From assembly GCF_002878395.1 (NCBI RefSeq), contig NC_061121.1, positions 12,547,831 to 12,611,830 of the forward strand: a stretch of 64,000 nt of DNA, in the 5' to 3' direction. Shown here piece by piece: positions 45,901 through 57,329 of the stretch. Position 1 is the stretch's first letter. Every line of letters begins with the position of its first letter. The DNA is from Capsicum annuum. Taxonomy: Eukaryota > Streptophyta > Magnoliopsida > Solanales > Solanaceae. A program made the position numbers and the translations under genes. The notes beneath the pieces are model-generated. The model worked only from the letters and a program-made list of their open reading frames with translations, made no database searches and had not been told where the DNA came from.

Positions 45901-47428
45901 TAGTGCTGAAGTTGTTTCCCTTCATTCTAATTTGTCATACAGGCAAAAATGTTTTACTTCAATACATTCTCATTGCTTGACCCAAATATGAGATTAACCA
46001 CATTACGAGCAACAGAGATCTCAAAGAAGCTCGGAGGGGTTGTCTTTTATGATTTAAACCTCCCATCCCCACTATGGGAATCAGGTGAAAAAGCCAAGGC
46101 ATTCGTGCAACAAGCATGGAATCTTGCAGATATCATAGAGGTCACGAAACAGGAGTTAGAGTTTCTATGTGGAATAGAACCATCCGAGAGGTTCGACACC
46201 AAGGATAATGACAGGTCTAAGTTCACTCACTATCCATCGGAAGTAATTGCTCCACTTTGGCATGAAAATCTAAAGATTTTGTTCGTGACAAATGGGACTT
46301 CTAAGATTCATTATTACACCAAGGAGCATAATGGTTCTGTGCTAGGTTTGGAAGATGTGCCTCTAAGCCCTTATACTTCTGATATGTCTGCATCTGGAGA
46401 TGGCATTATTGCAGGTAAAAGAATGACCACCTTGTGTATATTCATAACTCCTTTAAAAGCTTGCTCATTAGAGACGGTGGAGTCTGCTATCTGATGCTTT
46501 TGTGGCTTTTGACTAATGCATGTAATATTTATACCAATTGGTAACTTGACATCGTTGCCATGTATATTGAGATATATTTACTTAACTTTGGATCAACAGA
46601 TAGCAGTAAGGTAACAACTAAACATTGATTGAAGTCATGTCACTTCTGGACACGTGGTGTTTTCCATCTGAGTTTTGGCAGGCGAACGGATATCTTTAGC
46701 TATTTAATTAGTTTCTCACTATTTCTACTCAAATGTTACTTACAAAAAATATATACAGAGAAATCTTCCTGCAGTGAACACAATATGTATATTTTCATTG
46801 GTAATGAAACGAATATTGTCCAACTTGTGGCAGGATAATGATTGGAAAGTTTTCATTTGCTAAATGATGTCTTTATGCGATTACATCTAGTGAATTTGAG
46901 AGAGAAAAATTGTAATGGGAAAACCAGTAGACAAAATCAGCCGTAGTTTGGACTGAACAATGTGTTGCGTTGGTGATGTTATACTTGTATCCTCTGCTAT
47001 ATCGAATTTTGCTTTGGACGGGCACAAGTGTAAGACTTGGAGACCTAGGTTTATCTTGGTTCTTGATGTACTTCCTTATGATGCTAGACATTTGTTGTAT
47101 CTCTACCTGCTAGATTGGTTTGTTTCTTCTGAAGAACAAATTATTATGTTACTCGTGTTACAGGGTCTGTCAACTTAATTTCTCTTAAAACTTTTGTTCA
47201 GGTATCATTAGAATGCTTACAGTTCAGCCTCATCTCATGACCGATAAAGGGTACCTGGAACGAACTTTAAAGTATGCTATTAGCTGTGGTGTAGTAGATC
47301 AGTGGCTACAGGTGAGGCGATTAGGGTATCCTCCTAAAGAAGGGATGGAAGATGACGTGGTACCGGACGACCATGGTATAAAGTCGGTAACCGAAAGGGA
47401 ATACAGAACACTGGTGCCTGTAAGTTGA
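42937..47428 (+). CDS. FLN2: Fructokinase-like protein, FLN2 type (plastid pfkB family)
   Basis: Five exons (42937-42977, 44375-44952, 45070-45704, 45943-46414, 47202-47428), all GT-AG with matching phases, give 650 aa. The N-terminus MAALSFSFFSTLPR is transit-peptide-like. Residues about 30-260 form a long charged extension with internal repeats, which distinguishes FLN2 from FLN1. The pfkB domain follows. It has the vicinal pair Cys283-Cys284 (PPLVCCFG), corresponding to the cysteines through which FLN1/FLN2 bind thioredoxin z, APGGCSSNVAVALASLGG (323-340), and near the C-terminus SASGDG (567-572) in place of the kinase GAGD motif. The anion-hole residues are changed but the Asp is kept. 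FLN proteins associate with the plastid-encoded RNA polymerase and are needed for chloroplast transcription; sugar-kinase activity is doubtful. Intron 1 contains SINEs. Confidence 0.94.
43266..43406 (-). mobile_element. TS/SolS-like SINE fragment in FLN2 intron 1
   Basis: In minus orientation the body GGCAAGAGGCTGTTTCC, the GTCTATTGTACGCAATC block and a degraded box B (AGCTCGAACGTGTGACG on plus) are visible. The 5' tRNA part is shortened compared with the copies at 10141 and 44041. Confidence 0.65.
43740..43985 (+). repeat. RTE-tail-like repeat in FLN2 intron 1
   Basis: GGAGGGTCTATCAGAAACAA with CCTCTCTAG (43748-43780), then after an insertion GGTAGGGGTAAGGTCTGCAT, CCTCAGATCCC and GGATTATACTGGGTATGTTG (43890-43970). 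The motif order matches the plus-oriented RTE 3' tail, split by about 110 bp of other DNA. Confidence 0.6.
44041..44234 (+). mobile_element. Full-length TS/SolS-like SINE in FLN2 intron 1
   Basis: Box A (GGAGTAACTGGTAAAGTTG), box B (GGTTCAAGCC at 44107), CTCCTTGCAGAAATG, ACTGCGTACAATAG, GGGAGCTTAGTGCACTAGG and CTGCCCTTTT appear in order. The flanks are TCTTTGCTTTTCGCC (44026-44040) and TCTTTGCGCTTCACC (44235-44249), a 15-bp target duplication with three mismatches. Sense orientation, 140 bp before exon 2. Confidence 0.85.
44670..45240 (+). repeat. In-frame repeats in the FLN2 N-terminal extension
   Basis: Two clear units encode a basic block (RGRTRKKKETVESS; RRTRNKKETLLSL) followed by an acidic block with SISDVEGNVTDEE and SMSDVEGNVTDEE, about 43 codons apart. 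A third, weaker unit (RRRRKKVNTLEDEG, LSDVEEELH) starts in exon 3, and a still weaker one precedes them (RRKKVVETSDDDRVNDEE). The result is alternating positive and negative patches. Confidence 0.85.
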
Positions 47429-47797
47429 TGGTGTATATGCTTGTAGTCCATTATGCTTATGTTGACATGAAATGCCAGATTCCCCATTTCCCCAGGAAAG
47501 TTGAAAGTCTTGGTGTTGGAAATGATTCTTTCTGGCATCACTGTGATTGTAGCTGTAACTGCTTGTACACGATTTTTTCGAGTTTTGGTACAACGTAGTA
47601 TCGGAGAAACCATACTGAGGGAAAAACGACATCACTAATCCTATTCTCCCGAGGCTTTCTTATGTAACATTTGTACTTTTTTTTGACATATTGGAGAAAT
47701 TTAGATTATTTACCAGCATAAAATGCATTGCATTTGTTGTGTATCATACACCAATATCATATCATCTCTTCTTTGTTATTTCTGAATGCACTTCTCA
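47429..47797. other. 3' UTR region of FLN2
   Basis: This stretch directly follows the stop codon and has no repeats. Two overlapping antisense ORFs here are shadows without protein character. Confidence 0.5.
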
Positions 47798-47925
47798 ATG
47801 TTGCTCGGACTCTTCAAAAATGTTATCGGGTGCGTGTCGGATCCTTCAAAAGTAACCAAAAGTAGTACATTTTTAGAGGATCCGACACGGGTACGGCAAC
47901 ATTTTTGGAGAGTCCGAGCAACTTA
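47798..47925. mobile_element. Fold-back MITE (TGTTGCTCGGACTC family), copy 2
   Basis: The left arm ATGTTGCTCGGACTCTTC and the right arm reverse complement AAGTTGCTCGGACTCTCC are well paired, with inner GTGTCGGATCC / GGATCCGACAC also paired. It is less diverged than copy 1 at 41418-41534. Confidence 0.8.
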
Positions 47926-48174
47926 TGTTAGAGCTTGAGCCCTTCTTTTACCCTCCAGTGTCTGGAACCTGCTAGATCGACGACTATGTATTCAGGACGT
48001 AGAAAGCCCAGTATGGGGATTCTGTCAAAGATGTTTTTAGAGAGTCCGAGCAACTTATGTTAGAGCTTGAGCCCTTCTTTTACCCTCCAGTGTCTGGAAC
48101 CTGCTAGACCGACGACTACGTATTCAGGACGTACAAAGCCCAGTATGGGGATTCTACGCTCCCTGTCAAAGATG
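47901..48174. repeat. 132-bp tandem duplication capturing a MITE end
   Basis: About 47901-48032 and 48033-48174 repeat GAGAGTCCGAGCAACTTATG, a GAGCCCTTCTTTTACC block, GTCTGGAACCTGCTAGA and CCCAGTATGGGGATTCT almost perfectly. The first unit begins inside the right arm of the MITE at 47798-47925, so the duplication happened after the MITE inserted. The second copy has a 9-bp insertion (ACGCTCCCT). Confidence 0.92.
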
Positions 48175-48781
48175 ACTCCACTTTCAAAGTTTACCATTCC
48201 ACCACAACCAAGGTTTGGCAGTTCCTCTGAAGAATTAATTTTTTGTTGAATAAAGCTGAAAACAGGTTGCAGATTTCAAAATTTTTGTTTCTGGTGTGGT
48301 CTAACACTGAACATCTAAACCTCAGAGGCATCAACATTCCTTGGATATTATTCACTTATATTGGAACCCCAATTATGTATAATATCATTAAACATGTATG
48401 TGGCAATTAACTCTATGTATCAAAGCTTTACATTCAAGAATACTATTTAGGAAGAGTTTTTATGCTATAATCTGAAATTGCCAGATTACAACTCTTAAAC
48501 CTCTTGCAGCAGTATAGATGATAACTCAACAGTCCTCTTGTTCAGTGTAATCAAAAGCAAAAAAACACAAAAATGCTCCAAGATCCATTAGGACACTAAG
48601 CGCAAAGTGCAATTAAAGCGTGGGCTTTTTGACAAATATGATGAACGAAATTAAGAAAACTATGATAAAATGAAATATCAACTGTTTAGTGTCTTAGAGG
48701 CCCATTGGAAAGGGAAACTATGCCTTAGAACCTTGATGATGACACTTACGCGCACATTAAATGATGCAAAGTGCTCCACAT
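48175..48781. other. Intergenic DNA between FLN2 and PGL
   Basis: No gene or element is recognised. Confidence 0.45.
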
Positions 48782-48865
48782 ACTGTTTGAGCCTCACTTC
48801 AGGACTTAAACTGTTTGAGCCTCACTTCAGGACTTAAACTGTTTGAGCCTCACTTCAGGACTTAA
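48782..48865. repeat. 28-bp perfect tandem repeat, three copies
   Basis: The unit starts ACTGTTTGAGCC and ends GGACTTAA, at 48782, 48810 and 48838. The three copies are identical, indicating a recent slippage or duplication event. Confidence 0.95.
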
Positions 48866-49233
48866 ACGCGTCTTTGACAACACTGCTCTTGTTGCACATA
48901 ATGTAAATTGCTAAAGTTGACCAATGGTTTTTGCCAGAATTTTACAAAGAAACTAAGCAAAGTTTAGAAAGGAAGGATCCAATTTTATTGCCATCTTCCC
49001 CAACAAACACACTTCTCAAACCCCACCTCAGAAGAGAGGACTGCAGGTGGAAGATTTTACCTATTCCAACAGAACAAGAAGTTCCATATTTTCTTCTCAA
49101 ACAAGAAAGGGTGTCAAAAATTTGCAAAAAAAAAAAGGGAAGATCAAAAGAGAAAACTTGATGAAAGATGAGAATGAACTAAGTTGCATATGCTTTTGCT
49201 ACATACACCATCATACATTTTGAAAGCCTGGCC

Positions 49234-51539
49234 CTACTCGGAAAATTTTGCGCCGTCAAGTTTTGAGGCAGCTGCCTTGTCCAGAAACCAAACCAAATTC
49301 CCTTTAGTTGGCTGGACCATTTTTGCAGGCAGCGTCGGGCAGTCAGGTCCAACATCATCAATTGCTGAATGAACAGCCTCTGCTTTGCTGTTTCCAGTAA
49401 CAACTATAGCCACATTGGACGCGGAGTTGATAACTGGCAAAGTAAAAGTAATCCTCTCCGGAGGGGGCTTGGGTGAGTCGGTGAGAAACATTACCCACTC
49501 TTCTTTCTCATCAAGTACGGAGTGATTAGGGAAAAGAGATGCAACATGCCCATCTGGTCCCATTCCCAAAAGGATGAGATCAAACTTGGGGCAGTCACTA
49601 ATGTCAGAAACGCTGATTACACGAGTCCTCACGAGCTGTCTAATGACAAACTCATAGTCTTCTGCAGCTTTCTCTGCTGAGACTGTGTCGTTAATGGAAT
49701 GTACATGGCTTGGAACGATAGGCACCTGATACATAAAAACACAATATAGATGAGATAAATAGGCACCAGACTTTGAGCACCTTTGTCCTAGTTATAGGGA
49801 GATAAATGAAAAAACTGGCATTTCTATCTACTAAGATGGTACAATCGTATTACTGGTAATCGAGAGGCTATCTAGAAGGAAAAATTTAGGAACCGAAGTA
49901 CCAGTTCTCCTCCCACATAGAGGAGTTAACCTCAAAGTTATACCTATTGATTTCATACTAGAAGAACATCCATTACCCGCAATACTAGGAGAAACACAAG
50001 AACAAAACAAAAAACCAGTGAAGAGACGGAGTGCAATTGTCAAAACAAGGACCTTATCATTAGTGGCGGTTCTAATGCCAACCCATTGGTTAAAGAAGAT
50101 ATTTAAGTCGATTTGCAGAAAACTGTTGGATAAATATGATTTCAAAATACTGACTCTGGCGGAAACAGAAAGAACCAGACTGTTCGTCTCTTTCTCATTG
50201 GAGATCTTAAACAATTATCGCCTTATCGAGTAAGGTTTCAATGAATATAAAAGAGCTATGAAAAATATAACTTGCAGACGAAAGCATGACAGATCTGCCA
50301 AACATCAGTAAGCTTGACGAGGATGTCAAGACACACAAGGCACCATGGCCACCATGCTTACAGACTTACAGTGAATGTTTGCCTGAGCAACTACAGCGAA
50401 TAATACTGAAGAAATTACCCAAAATTCATTATGTCAATCTTTATCCACGAAACAATCAGCACTAGTCACACTTAGTAACTGCAGAGAAATGTTGCTTGTA
50501 CTGCCGATAAGTTTTAAATCAATCTCTTCAAGCCAACAGCCAAGTAGATGGTCCTAGTATGACCTCAAGTTAGTATTTCAACCACTTCGGGATCCTAAAA
50601 ACCCATAGTGAGCGACTAAAATTGAACATTGTAAAGAACTAAAGCCAACATAAAATTATCTTGTATGACGGACAGTTCACTACACTCACTGTGAATCAGC
50701 CTTATAAGCATCCTCAGTTGGCCGATGAGCTTAGTTCAAAGGGATAGCTACAGACCCGCAAACACAGGCACTTAAACCGTACATCTGTAGATATCACGGT
50801 CTCTAAGCATCAACACATTAAAAAAGCATAATTTTTTGAACCTCCATATTACTTGCCCTCGGAGGAAAAAAGAAGAGAGGAAAAAGTCCATAGACTCTTT
50901 GGAATTAATTAATCACGGATATCTACCACTTTCAACCCCCCTAAAGGTGCATGTCATCAAGGATCAGAATGCAAAATAGGGAGAGCCATCGTTACAACTA
51001 AGATTCGTATCAATAATCCCATTAATGGTGTGCATTAACATAAACACGGCAGTAAGAAGCGACAATACAAAAGAGTGTAAACTATAAAAACGAGGGCTAG
51101 ATCAACAGCATGCAAGAAGATCAGGTAAAAGTTATCTACCTTAGACAAAAGTCCATCCTTGGCAAGCTTGTAATTACTGTCAGCATGATTTTTCGCCACC
51201 ACACGTTCATCCACCCAAAAGATGTACCACTTAGCCCAATCAACAGTTTTGCTATAAGGAGCTTCACATAGTTTTCTGCTTCCCCCAGAATTTCAAACCA
51301 ATTCACTACCTTATAGATAAGGGAAACAAAAACATTTGAACAGGAAAATACAACGCACTTACATACCCCATCAAGCTGATGAGGGAGCCACCAGATAAAG
51401 CAATAGCAAATACTCCCCTCTCCTTCACAGAAGCCTCCGATAATTCTGCGATGTAATCTGCCAAATCGGTGTGGAGTTCGTCCAAATATTCATAAATCCT
51501 CACCTCTCTTCCATCTTTATTAGCCCCAGAAAGAGCCAT
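49234..51539 (-). CDS. PGL: 6-phosphogluconolactonase (cytosolic PGL1/2 type)
   Basis: Three exons (51539-51367, 51275-51140, 49725-49234) with GT-AG borders give 266 aa, close to the plant cytosolic isoforms. The enzyme hydrolyses 6-phosphogluconolactone in the oxidative pentose phosphate pathway. Visible motifs are [16 protein letters not shown] (44-59, phosphate-binding GGS), [17 protein letters not shown] (77-93), [19 protein letters not shown] (151-169, with the conserved GPDGH), and the C-terminal [13 protein letters not shown]...KFSE. There is no plastid transit peptide, and the N-terminus matches cytosolic rather than plastid PGL3 forms. Intron 2 (1.4 kb) contains an unexplained open frame on the other strand (49835-50233). 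It is convergent with FLN2. Confidence 0.95.
49835..50233 (+). other. Unidentified 132-codon open frame inside PGL intron 2 (antisense)
   Basis: A plus-strand frame follows directly after a TAA (49832-49834) and stays open for 132 codons to a TAA at 50231. It has protein-like composition: hydrophobic and charged residues alternate ([59 protein letters not shown]). The first ATG is only at 50081; it appears to be a fragment lacking its own start. I do not recognise the family. The opposite strand is also open over most of the region, which lowers confidence. It may be a captured fragment of a transposon, virus-derived sequence or gene. Confidence 0.35.
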
Positions 51540-51764
51540 CCTTCTTTAGAGGATGTTAGCTAACACTGCTCTACTGCACAAATCATAACATAGCAAAGCA
51601 ACAAATCAACAACAATTTGGGACCATAATTCTGTTTGATTTACCTCAAAGAAAAACAAAACAAGTCCACAATGCTCATTTAGCATGAAACAAAAAATAGA
51701 TTCTCCAATTGCACAATCTGAAGAAAAGTTAAGGAGCAAAATTATGCCTTCCTTTTGGTTAAAC

Positions 51765-51862
51765 AACAACAACATATCCAGTGTAGTCCCACAAGTCAAG
51801 TGGGGTCACATTAGGAGGTAGAGAGGTTATTTCCTGTAGACCCTCGGATCACGAAAAAGCAT
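51765..51862 (-). repeat. RTE-tail copy upstream of PGL
   Basis: It starts with (AAC)n and CATATCCAGTGTAGTCCC on plus, then a GTGGGGTCACATTAGGAGG block, GTAGAGAGGTTATTTCC and AGACCCTCGGATCA. This is the RTE 3' tail in minus orientation, with the middle GTACGCAG block deleted. Target duplication not resolved. Confidence 0.65.
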
Positions 51863-52055
51863 ATCAAAGCAGATCGAAAAAGAAATAACTAAACTGAAAA
51901 GATCATTTCAAAATACAAAGCTTTCTGAACAGTAACTACAACCAAATGAGAATTCAGAAACTGCACCACATGTACTCCCCATAGTTCAAGAAAATAGCTG
52001 ATCTTTGACATTGGCACCCCCACCCCCCCACCCCCACCCCCTCTTCTCACTACAC

Positions 52056-52150
52056 CAACAACAACATACCCAATATAATTCCACAAAGTGGAGTACGGAA
52101 GGATAGAGTGTACGCGGACCTCACCCCTACCAAGCCCCTCCCCCTCCCCT
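52056..52150 (-). repeat. Second RTE-tail copy upstream of PGL
   Basis: CAACAACAACATACCCAATA, a CACAAAGTGGAGTACGG block, GGATAGAGTGTACGCGGACC and TCACCCCTACC are recognisable on the plus strand. A C-rich tract (52016-52040) precedes it. Confidence 0.6.
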
Positions 52151-53700
52151 CTATGCCCACACCAAAAGAGAAAGAACAAGCAAAACCAGTAGTTAAATTC
52201 AGGAATTCTTACAAACTGAAAAATCAAGAACACATAACACTAACCAATTCAAAGTTTATAATTCTTGAAACACAAATTCAAACAATCTAATGCATGATCA
52301 CTTCACAAACATCAAAAAGGGGGTAAGAAAAAGACAAAAAGTAATGAACTTGATCAACAGAAAGATCAACAACACTCCATATCATTAAATCAAGAACATG
52401 CACATGAAGAAAAGCTGAAACAAACAACATCAAAAAACTCATCATCCACTTCAATTAATAATCTTGAATTTCAAAAAAAAAAAAAAAAACATATAGTAAA
52501 CACCAAGAATGTCAAAAATACAACCCCAAAAGGAAAAAATAAAATAAATCAATTCTTGGATCATCATTAACATACAATATAATATTTCTGCAATAAGAAG
52601 AAACATAGAAAGATGGGTTGTTACTTACAAAGGAGAAAGAAAGGGAAATAAATTGAAGAGGTGAGAAGAAGAGAAGATGTGTATCAGCAGTTTCTATTAA
52701 CATATATATATAAAGACAACACATACACACACAATAAATGTATATATATAAACATCACAGTCCAAAAAAATAAATAATTAAAAACTAATCTTGAAACATT
52801 TTTTTACTGAATAACAACATGAATTTTGCTACGATGAATATAGCAACTTTACCTTCTGGGGACCACAAAGTATACGGTACAGCTTCTTCCTTAATTAAAA
52901 ATTTCAACTTTAAGTTCTTAAAATAAAATAAAAACATTGAAGTTTTGTTGGATAAACGAACTTAAATTAGTCGAGCTTTAATATAACGATGGTACTCTTC
53001 TGTTAATCAGTTATTTCAATCTGACGCTTAAATATTGAAAATTTTTAGACAACGTAAATTTTAATTAATCGAGTTTCGATATGAATTATAACAGCCCTCT
53101 CTTAAACAAAGGTCTTGATTTCGAAGTCTAGATATTATAACTTCTACCTAAGACGAATTCTAATTAGTACTCCAGTATATTCCTATAAAAATGGCGTCCG
53201 AAAAAGATAAGAGTATACATAGTTCATACCTCTACAGATCTTCGACTCGAGACAAGAATAATTAAGAAAAGGATGTAACAAAGTACGAAAAATAATAGGT
53301 ACTACGAAAACAATACATAGCAACAGAAATAAGACCACCACAAAATAGTATTATAATCGATCTACTCAACACTTTGATCCAAGCGCATCACCAAAACTTC
53401 AAAAACAAAAAACTATAATTATAACCAAAAGTAGAGCCAGGATTTTTGTCGAGGGATTCAAAATTTGAAGAAAAACTAATCAAAGAGGGTTTTAATCATG
53501 TATTAATAATATAATTTATTGTCGAAGAAGATTTGGATAAACCTAGCACTACAACTACTAGTAATAATACATACACAAAACAAACACTCTTACTACTAGC
53601 ACGGACACACATTTTATACTAGCCTTCTATTCTAATTCCCATGAAGTCTATCTACCAGCAAAAACATATTTCTCAGTAGTCTTCTATTCTAATACGCGTC
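52151..53700. other. PGL upstream region and intergenic DNA
   Basis: A (TA)n tract lies at about 52700-52750, and an A run at 52470-52490. Around 53310-53480 there are sequences resembling widespread solanaceous repeats (CAATACATAGCAACAGAAATA; GAGCCAGGATTTTTGTCGAG), without definable ends. No gene. Confidence 0.4.
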
Positions 53701-55815
53701 TTCCTGAAAAAAAAAAAAAAAAATGGAGCTTTACCTTCTGGAATGCCACGTGCAACCAATGATGGTGACAAAAATGTACAAAAAATTCTCTGTGTTTTTT
53801 AGTTTGAATGGATAAAAATGAGAGAGAAAAAGATGAATCACGTTCCTTATCTATCTACTTCTAATAAACCAGACACTAATAAAGGTAAAACATTTATATG
53901 TAAAAAATTTGTGTCAGAAAAAAATAATTCTAAGTAAAACAAAGAGTTTTCCTAGATTTTCTGCTGTGTTTTATCTTGTAGTTAATTAATTGATTAATTA
54001 ATCTTGAGTTTAATGGAAAGTAAAACCTTGGATTTACCTTCAATAATTAGTACGCAATTAAAAATTATGCATGCACGAATTTATAATTATAAGCCAATGG
54101 TTTTGGAACATTGTTACTTAAGCGGATTAAATTATGTTGAAATTATAATTTTGGAATTATAAATAATATGAAGTTGAATGGGATAAGATGGAATATCCTA
54201 TAATTAAAGTATGTGATAAAATTTAGGTGTCGTTTAATGGAAAAAAGTTCTTGCGATTAGTTATGACATAAATGGTGAATAAATAATTTTGAGATTAACT
54301 AATCTGTCTAATTAAACATAGAATAAAATAATCCCACATTTTATCCAAAATTATTATACCTTATACTTTAGACCAACGACCTTTTATATTGTTTGCAAAG
54401 CGAGTTCGATCAGTAATATCTTTAACTATCTGAGAAGTTTCACTTTAGGATAAAACGTTCGCTATTAAAGACTACTTCATGTAAGGCCTCAAACTCAGAT
54501 CTTCATGATAAAATCACATATATAAATGAATGCAGATACACATATAAATATTTAATATCTATTAGTCTTGCCTATTAATAATTAATTTGAATTAATTATT
54601 CTTAAAATTTGAATAAACAAAATTATCTTGTCATATTTCTGATACATACAAACTAACTCAAACACCATCAATTTTTTGTAAAAAAATGTTTATCAAGATC
54701 ACAAAGACACTTTCAAAAAGTAATAGAAAATACCTAAAACAATAAAGAAAACAAATTAAGGAAATTATTTAACCATCAAGAATTTGGTGGAATAATTAGG
54801 ATTTTTTTTAATCAAAAATATTAGTATTCAAATTTTGAGAATCAATTTTTTTTAAGAATACTTTCTAATTAATTCAATGAATCTTATGTATCGTGATTAT
54901 CAAATACTTCTATTAGAGTGGCTAAAATAAATGTTACTTGACTATTTTATACTTTTCAAGAAAAAAGAATAAAGAAAGGTATTTTTAATTTGTAATTATC
55001 CTTTTGTGGGGGAGAAAATTAATTATTGATAGGAAACACTTGTTCAATTAGTAATTTGACAAGTGTATAAGTGACTTTCACGATTTAATTTTTTTATTTT
55101 TTTTAATCTTAGTTGGTGGGATCTTTACCTTATTTTATTTTTATTTCTCATTTTTAACTTTATCTTCCTTTTTTCCTTTTAATTTCTTTTACTGTTTTGT
55201 TGGTGAGTGAACTTATATTTTACTCCGCATATGGTAAATTTTGCTCCACTATAATGATCAACATATAACATAAGAGAGGAAAATTATATTAGATAAGTCT
55301 GGTATGACGAGTTTAAACGGAAAAGTATATACGAGATTTTGAATTGAGACCTTTCATAAAAAAGATCACGTGCTTAACCAACCCGGCTGCTACTAATTTT
55401 TTCTGATCACTCCATTTTTAACTTTGTATCTTTTTTTTTTTTAAGAAAAAGTAAAAATAAAAAGTTAATACAATTGGCTGTCTCCCTAAAACCAGCTACT
55501 TGTCTCTTTTTACTAAGTTAAGCCATCTGTATCTATTGTGCTTTCCTTCACTTATTTTTTCTCTCTCTTTATAAAATATTTGTGGTCCCATAATTAATAT
55601 AATTAATCTCACATGTAATACTTGATTAGTTAACAAGTTAAGATAATAATACAGATTATCATATTGCTAATTGAACTATGACACGTACTACTTAAAAGGA
55701 GTAGCGAAATGGATATGATCGATTCAGTCTTAATCAGATGTCTCAAACTCATCTAAAAAATGCAAAAACACCATGTAAAAAGACTTAACCTTATGCGGGC
55801 GGGCGCTAGATTTAG
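53701..55815. other. AT-rich intergenic DNA, no gene
   Basis: At 54220-54370 a GGTGTCGTTTAATGG-led segment with AATAATCCCACATTTTATCC resembles a degraded MITE. Nothing else is recognised. Confidence 0.4.
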
Positions 55816-56135
55816 TGATTTACCGTTAAAGATACACAATTTTTTTGTTAGAAATTTGAAGCTTTCAGCTAAAAATTCATAGGCATTTGGATTATTTTCA
55901 GTACTGGCTTTTATTTAGTCAGATTATCGCTAAACATGCACAATTTTTTGTTAGAAATTCGAAGTTTTCAGCTAAAAATTCATAGATATTTGAATTATTT
56001 GTAGTAGTGTTTTTAATTTAGTCAGAGTATCGCTAAACATACACAAATTTTTATTAGAAATTCAAAGTTTTCAAATAAAAATTCATAGGTATTTGAATTA
56101 TTTTTAGTAGTGTTTTTAATTTAATCAAATTAGTA
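55816..56135. repeat. Tandem array, ~104-bp unit, three copies
   Basis: Each unit has ATCGCTAAACATRCACAA (or TTACCGTTAAAGATACACAA), then TTAGAAATTCRAAGTTTTCA, a TAAAAATTCATAG block and TTTGAATTATTT. Copies start near 55821, 55925 and 56027. Confidence 0.88.
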
Positions 56136-56817
56136 ATTTTAAAGTACTACTTATTAAACCAATAAAAAGGTTAGGATATCTATTTTTATTTAATCAATTT
56201 TGATGCACTAAGTTTGATTCAAATCGTATAACACCTCTAATTAAGTGTTATCATTAACTTGAAATAAAAATTATAAGGAAAGATAAATAATAGGATTAAG
56301 TAATGAGCTAGTAATTAACTTACCAACCCTCCTATCTTAATCATATATTATAGGAATATTTCACACCGTATTTATGTTGAGTTCGACTCTCACTATCTGT
56401 TTTCCTCTTTCTTCGATCTTTACTATGTAATAAAAAATACTATTAAAAGAAAGTAAATAAGTAATTAATATGATCATACTATTAGGTATCATAACAACTT
56501 GATTTGCATAGTTGTTATTAGTCAATTGTCATTAATTAAAGATGAGCTCATGGTAGGTAATATACATTCTCTCTAATTTACTCATTATCAGTGTAAATAC
56601 AACAAAATGAACCATCAAATGATGTATATTAAGTTAATCATGTACCTTTTGGGATAATTATGATGCTTTTCTATAATGGGGTTTTGAATATATTTATACT
56701 TTTTAGGTTAAAAAAAAGTATACTTGTCCATATTAATACACTTTATTACCATATGATTAACTAATAAAATTAGATTAAAATGAACGTTAATTAATTATAG
56801 TTAGGCGATACTCATTA

Positions 56818-57057
56818 CTTCCTCTGTCCTAAATACTTGTCACGGTTTATAGGAAAATCGATTTGACTAATCTTCAGAGCTAACTTTGATTATATTAATT
56901 AAAGTATAAATATTTCAAAAGTTTACGAAAGGTATTTTAAGTTGTAATTTTTCTAGTATCAATATGACGAAAAAATATATCTTAAAATATTGGTCAAAGC
57001 TCGTATAATTTGATTTTCAAGAAGCAAAATGTGACAAGTATTTTAGAATGGATGGAG
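56818..57057. mobile_element. Stowaway-like MITE (240 bp)
   Basis: The left end CTTCCTCTGTCCTAAATAC continues into TTGTCAC, and the reverse complement of the right end is CTCCATCCATTCTAAAATAC then TTGTCAC. TA dinucleotides flank both sides (56816-56817 and 57058-57059). This matches the Tc1/mariner-derived Stowaway pattern. Confidence 0.88.
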
Positions 57058-57329
57058 TAAAAGAGCATACCAATGATACATATTATGCTATTCTTGATTT
57101 GGTGTAACTATTACGTGTATTCGATATTCATATTGAAGTTTAATTAAATCGCACATGTTGTATAGGGTCCATTCTGAGAGACCACTCTTTACCAAAGATA
57201 TTTTTTTTATAAGAACTCAAAATCGAAATATCCGATTAATAGAGAAGTGCAACTTCATTTACTGCACTAGATCGTTTGATAATAGGAATATGCAGAAATT
57301 CACTTTGCTTTTTCCCTTTGAAATCTTTA

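Noticed and set aside
49831..50214. 127-codon minus-strand ORF in PGL intron 2
   Set aside because: It overlaps the plus-strand frame at 49835-50233, whose composition is more protein-like; one of the two must be a shadow and this one has weaker character.
35716..51539. The four genes as a functional gene cluster
   Set aside because: Orientation and pathways (ER electron transfer, folate, plastid transcription, pentose phosphate) give no evidence of joint function; neighbours appear incidental.
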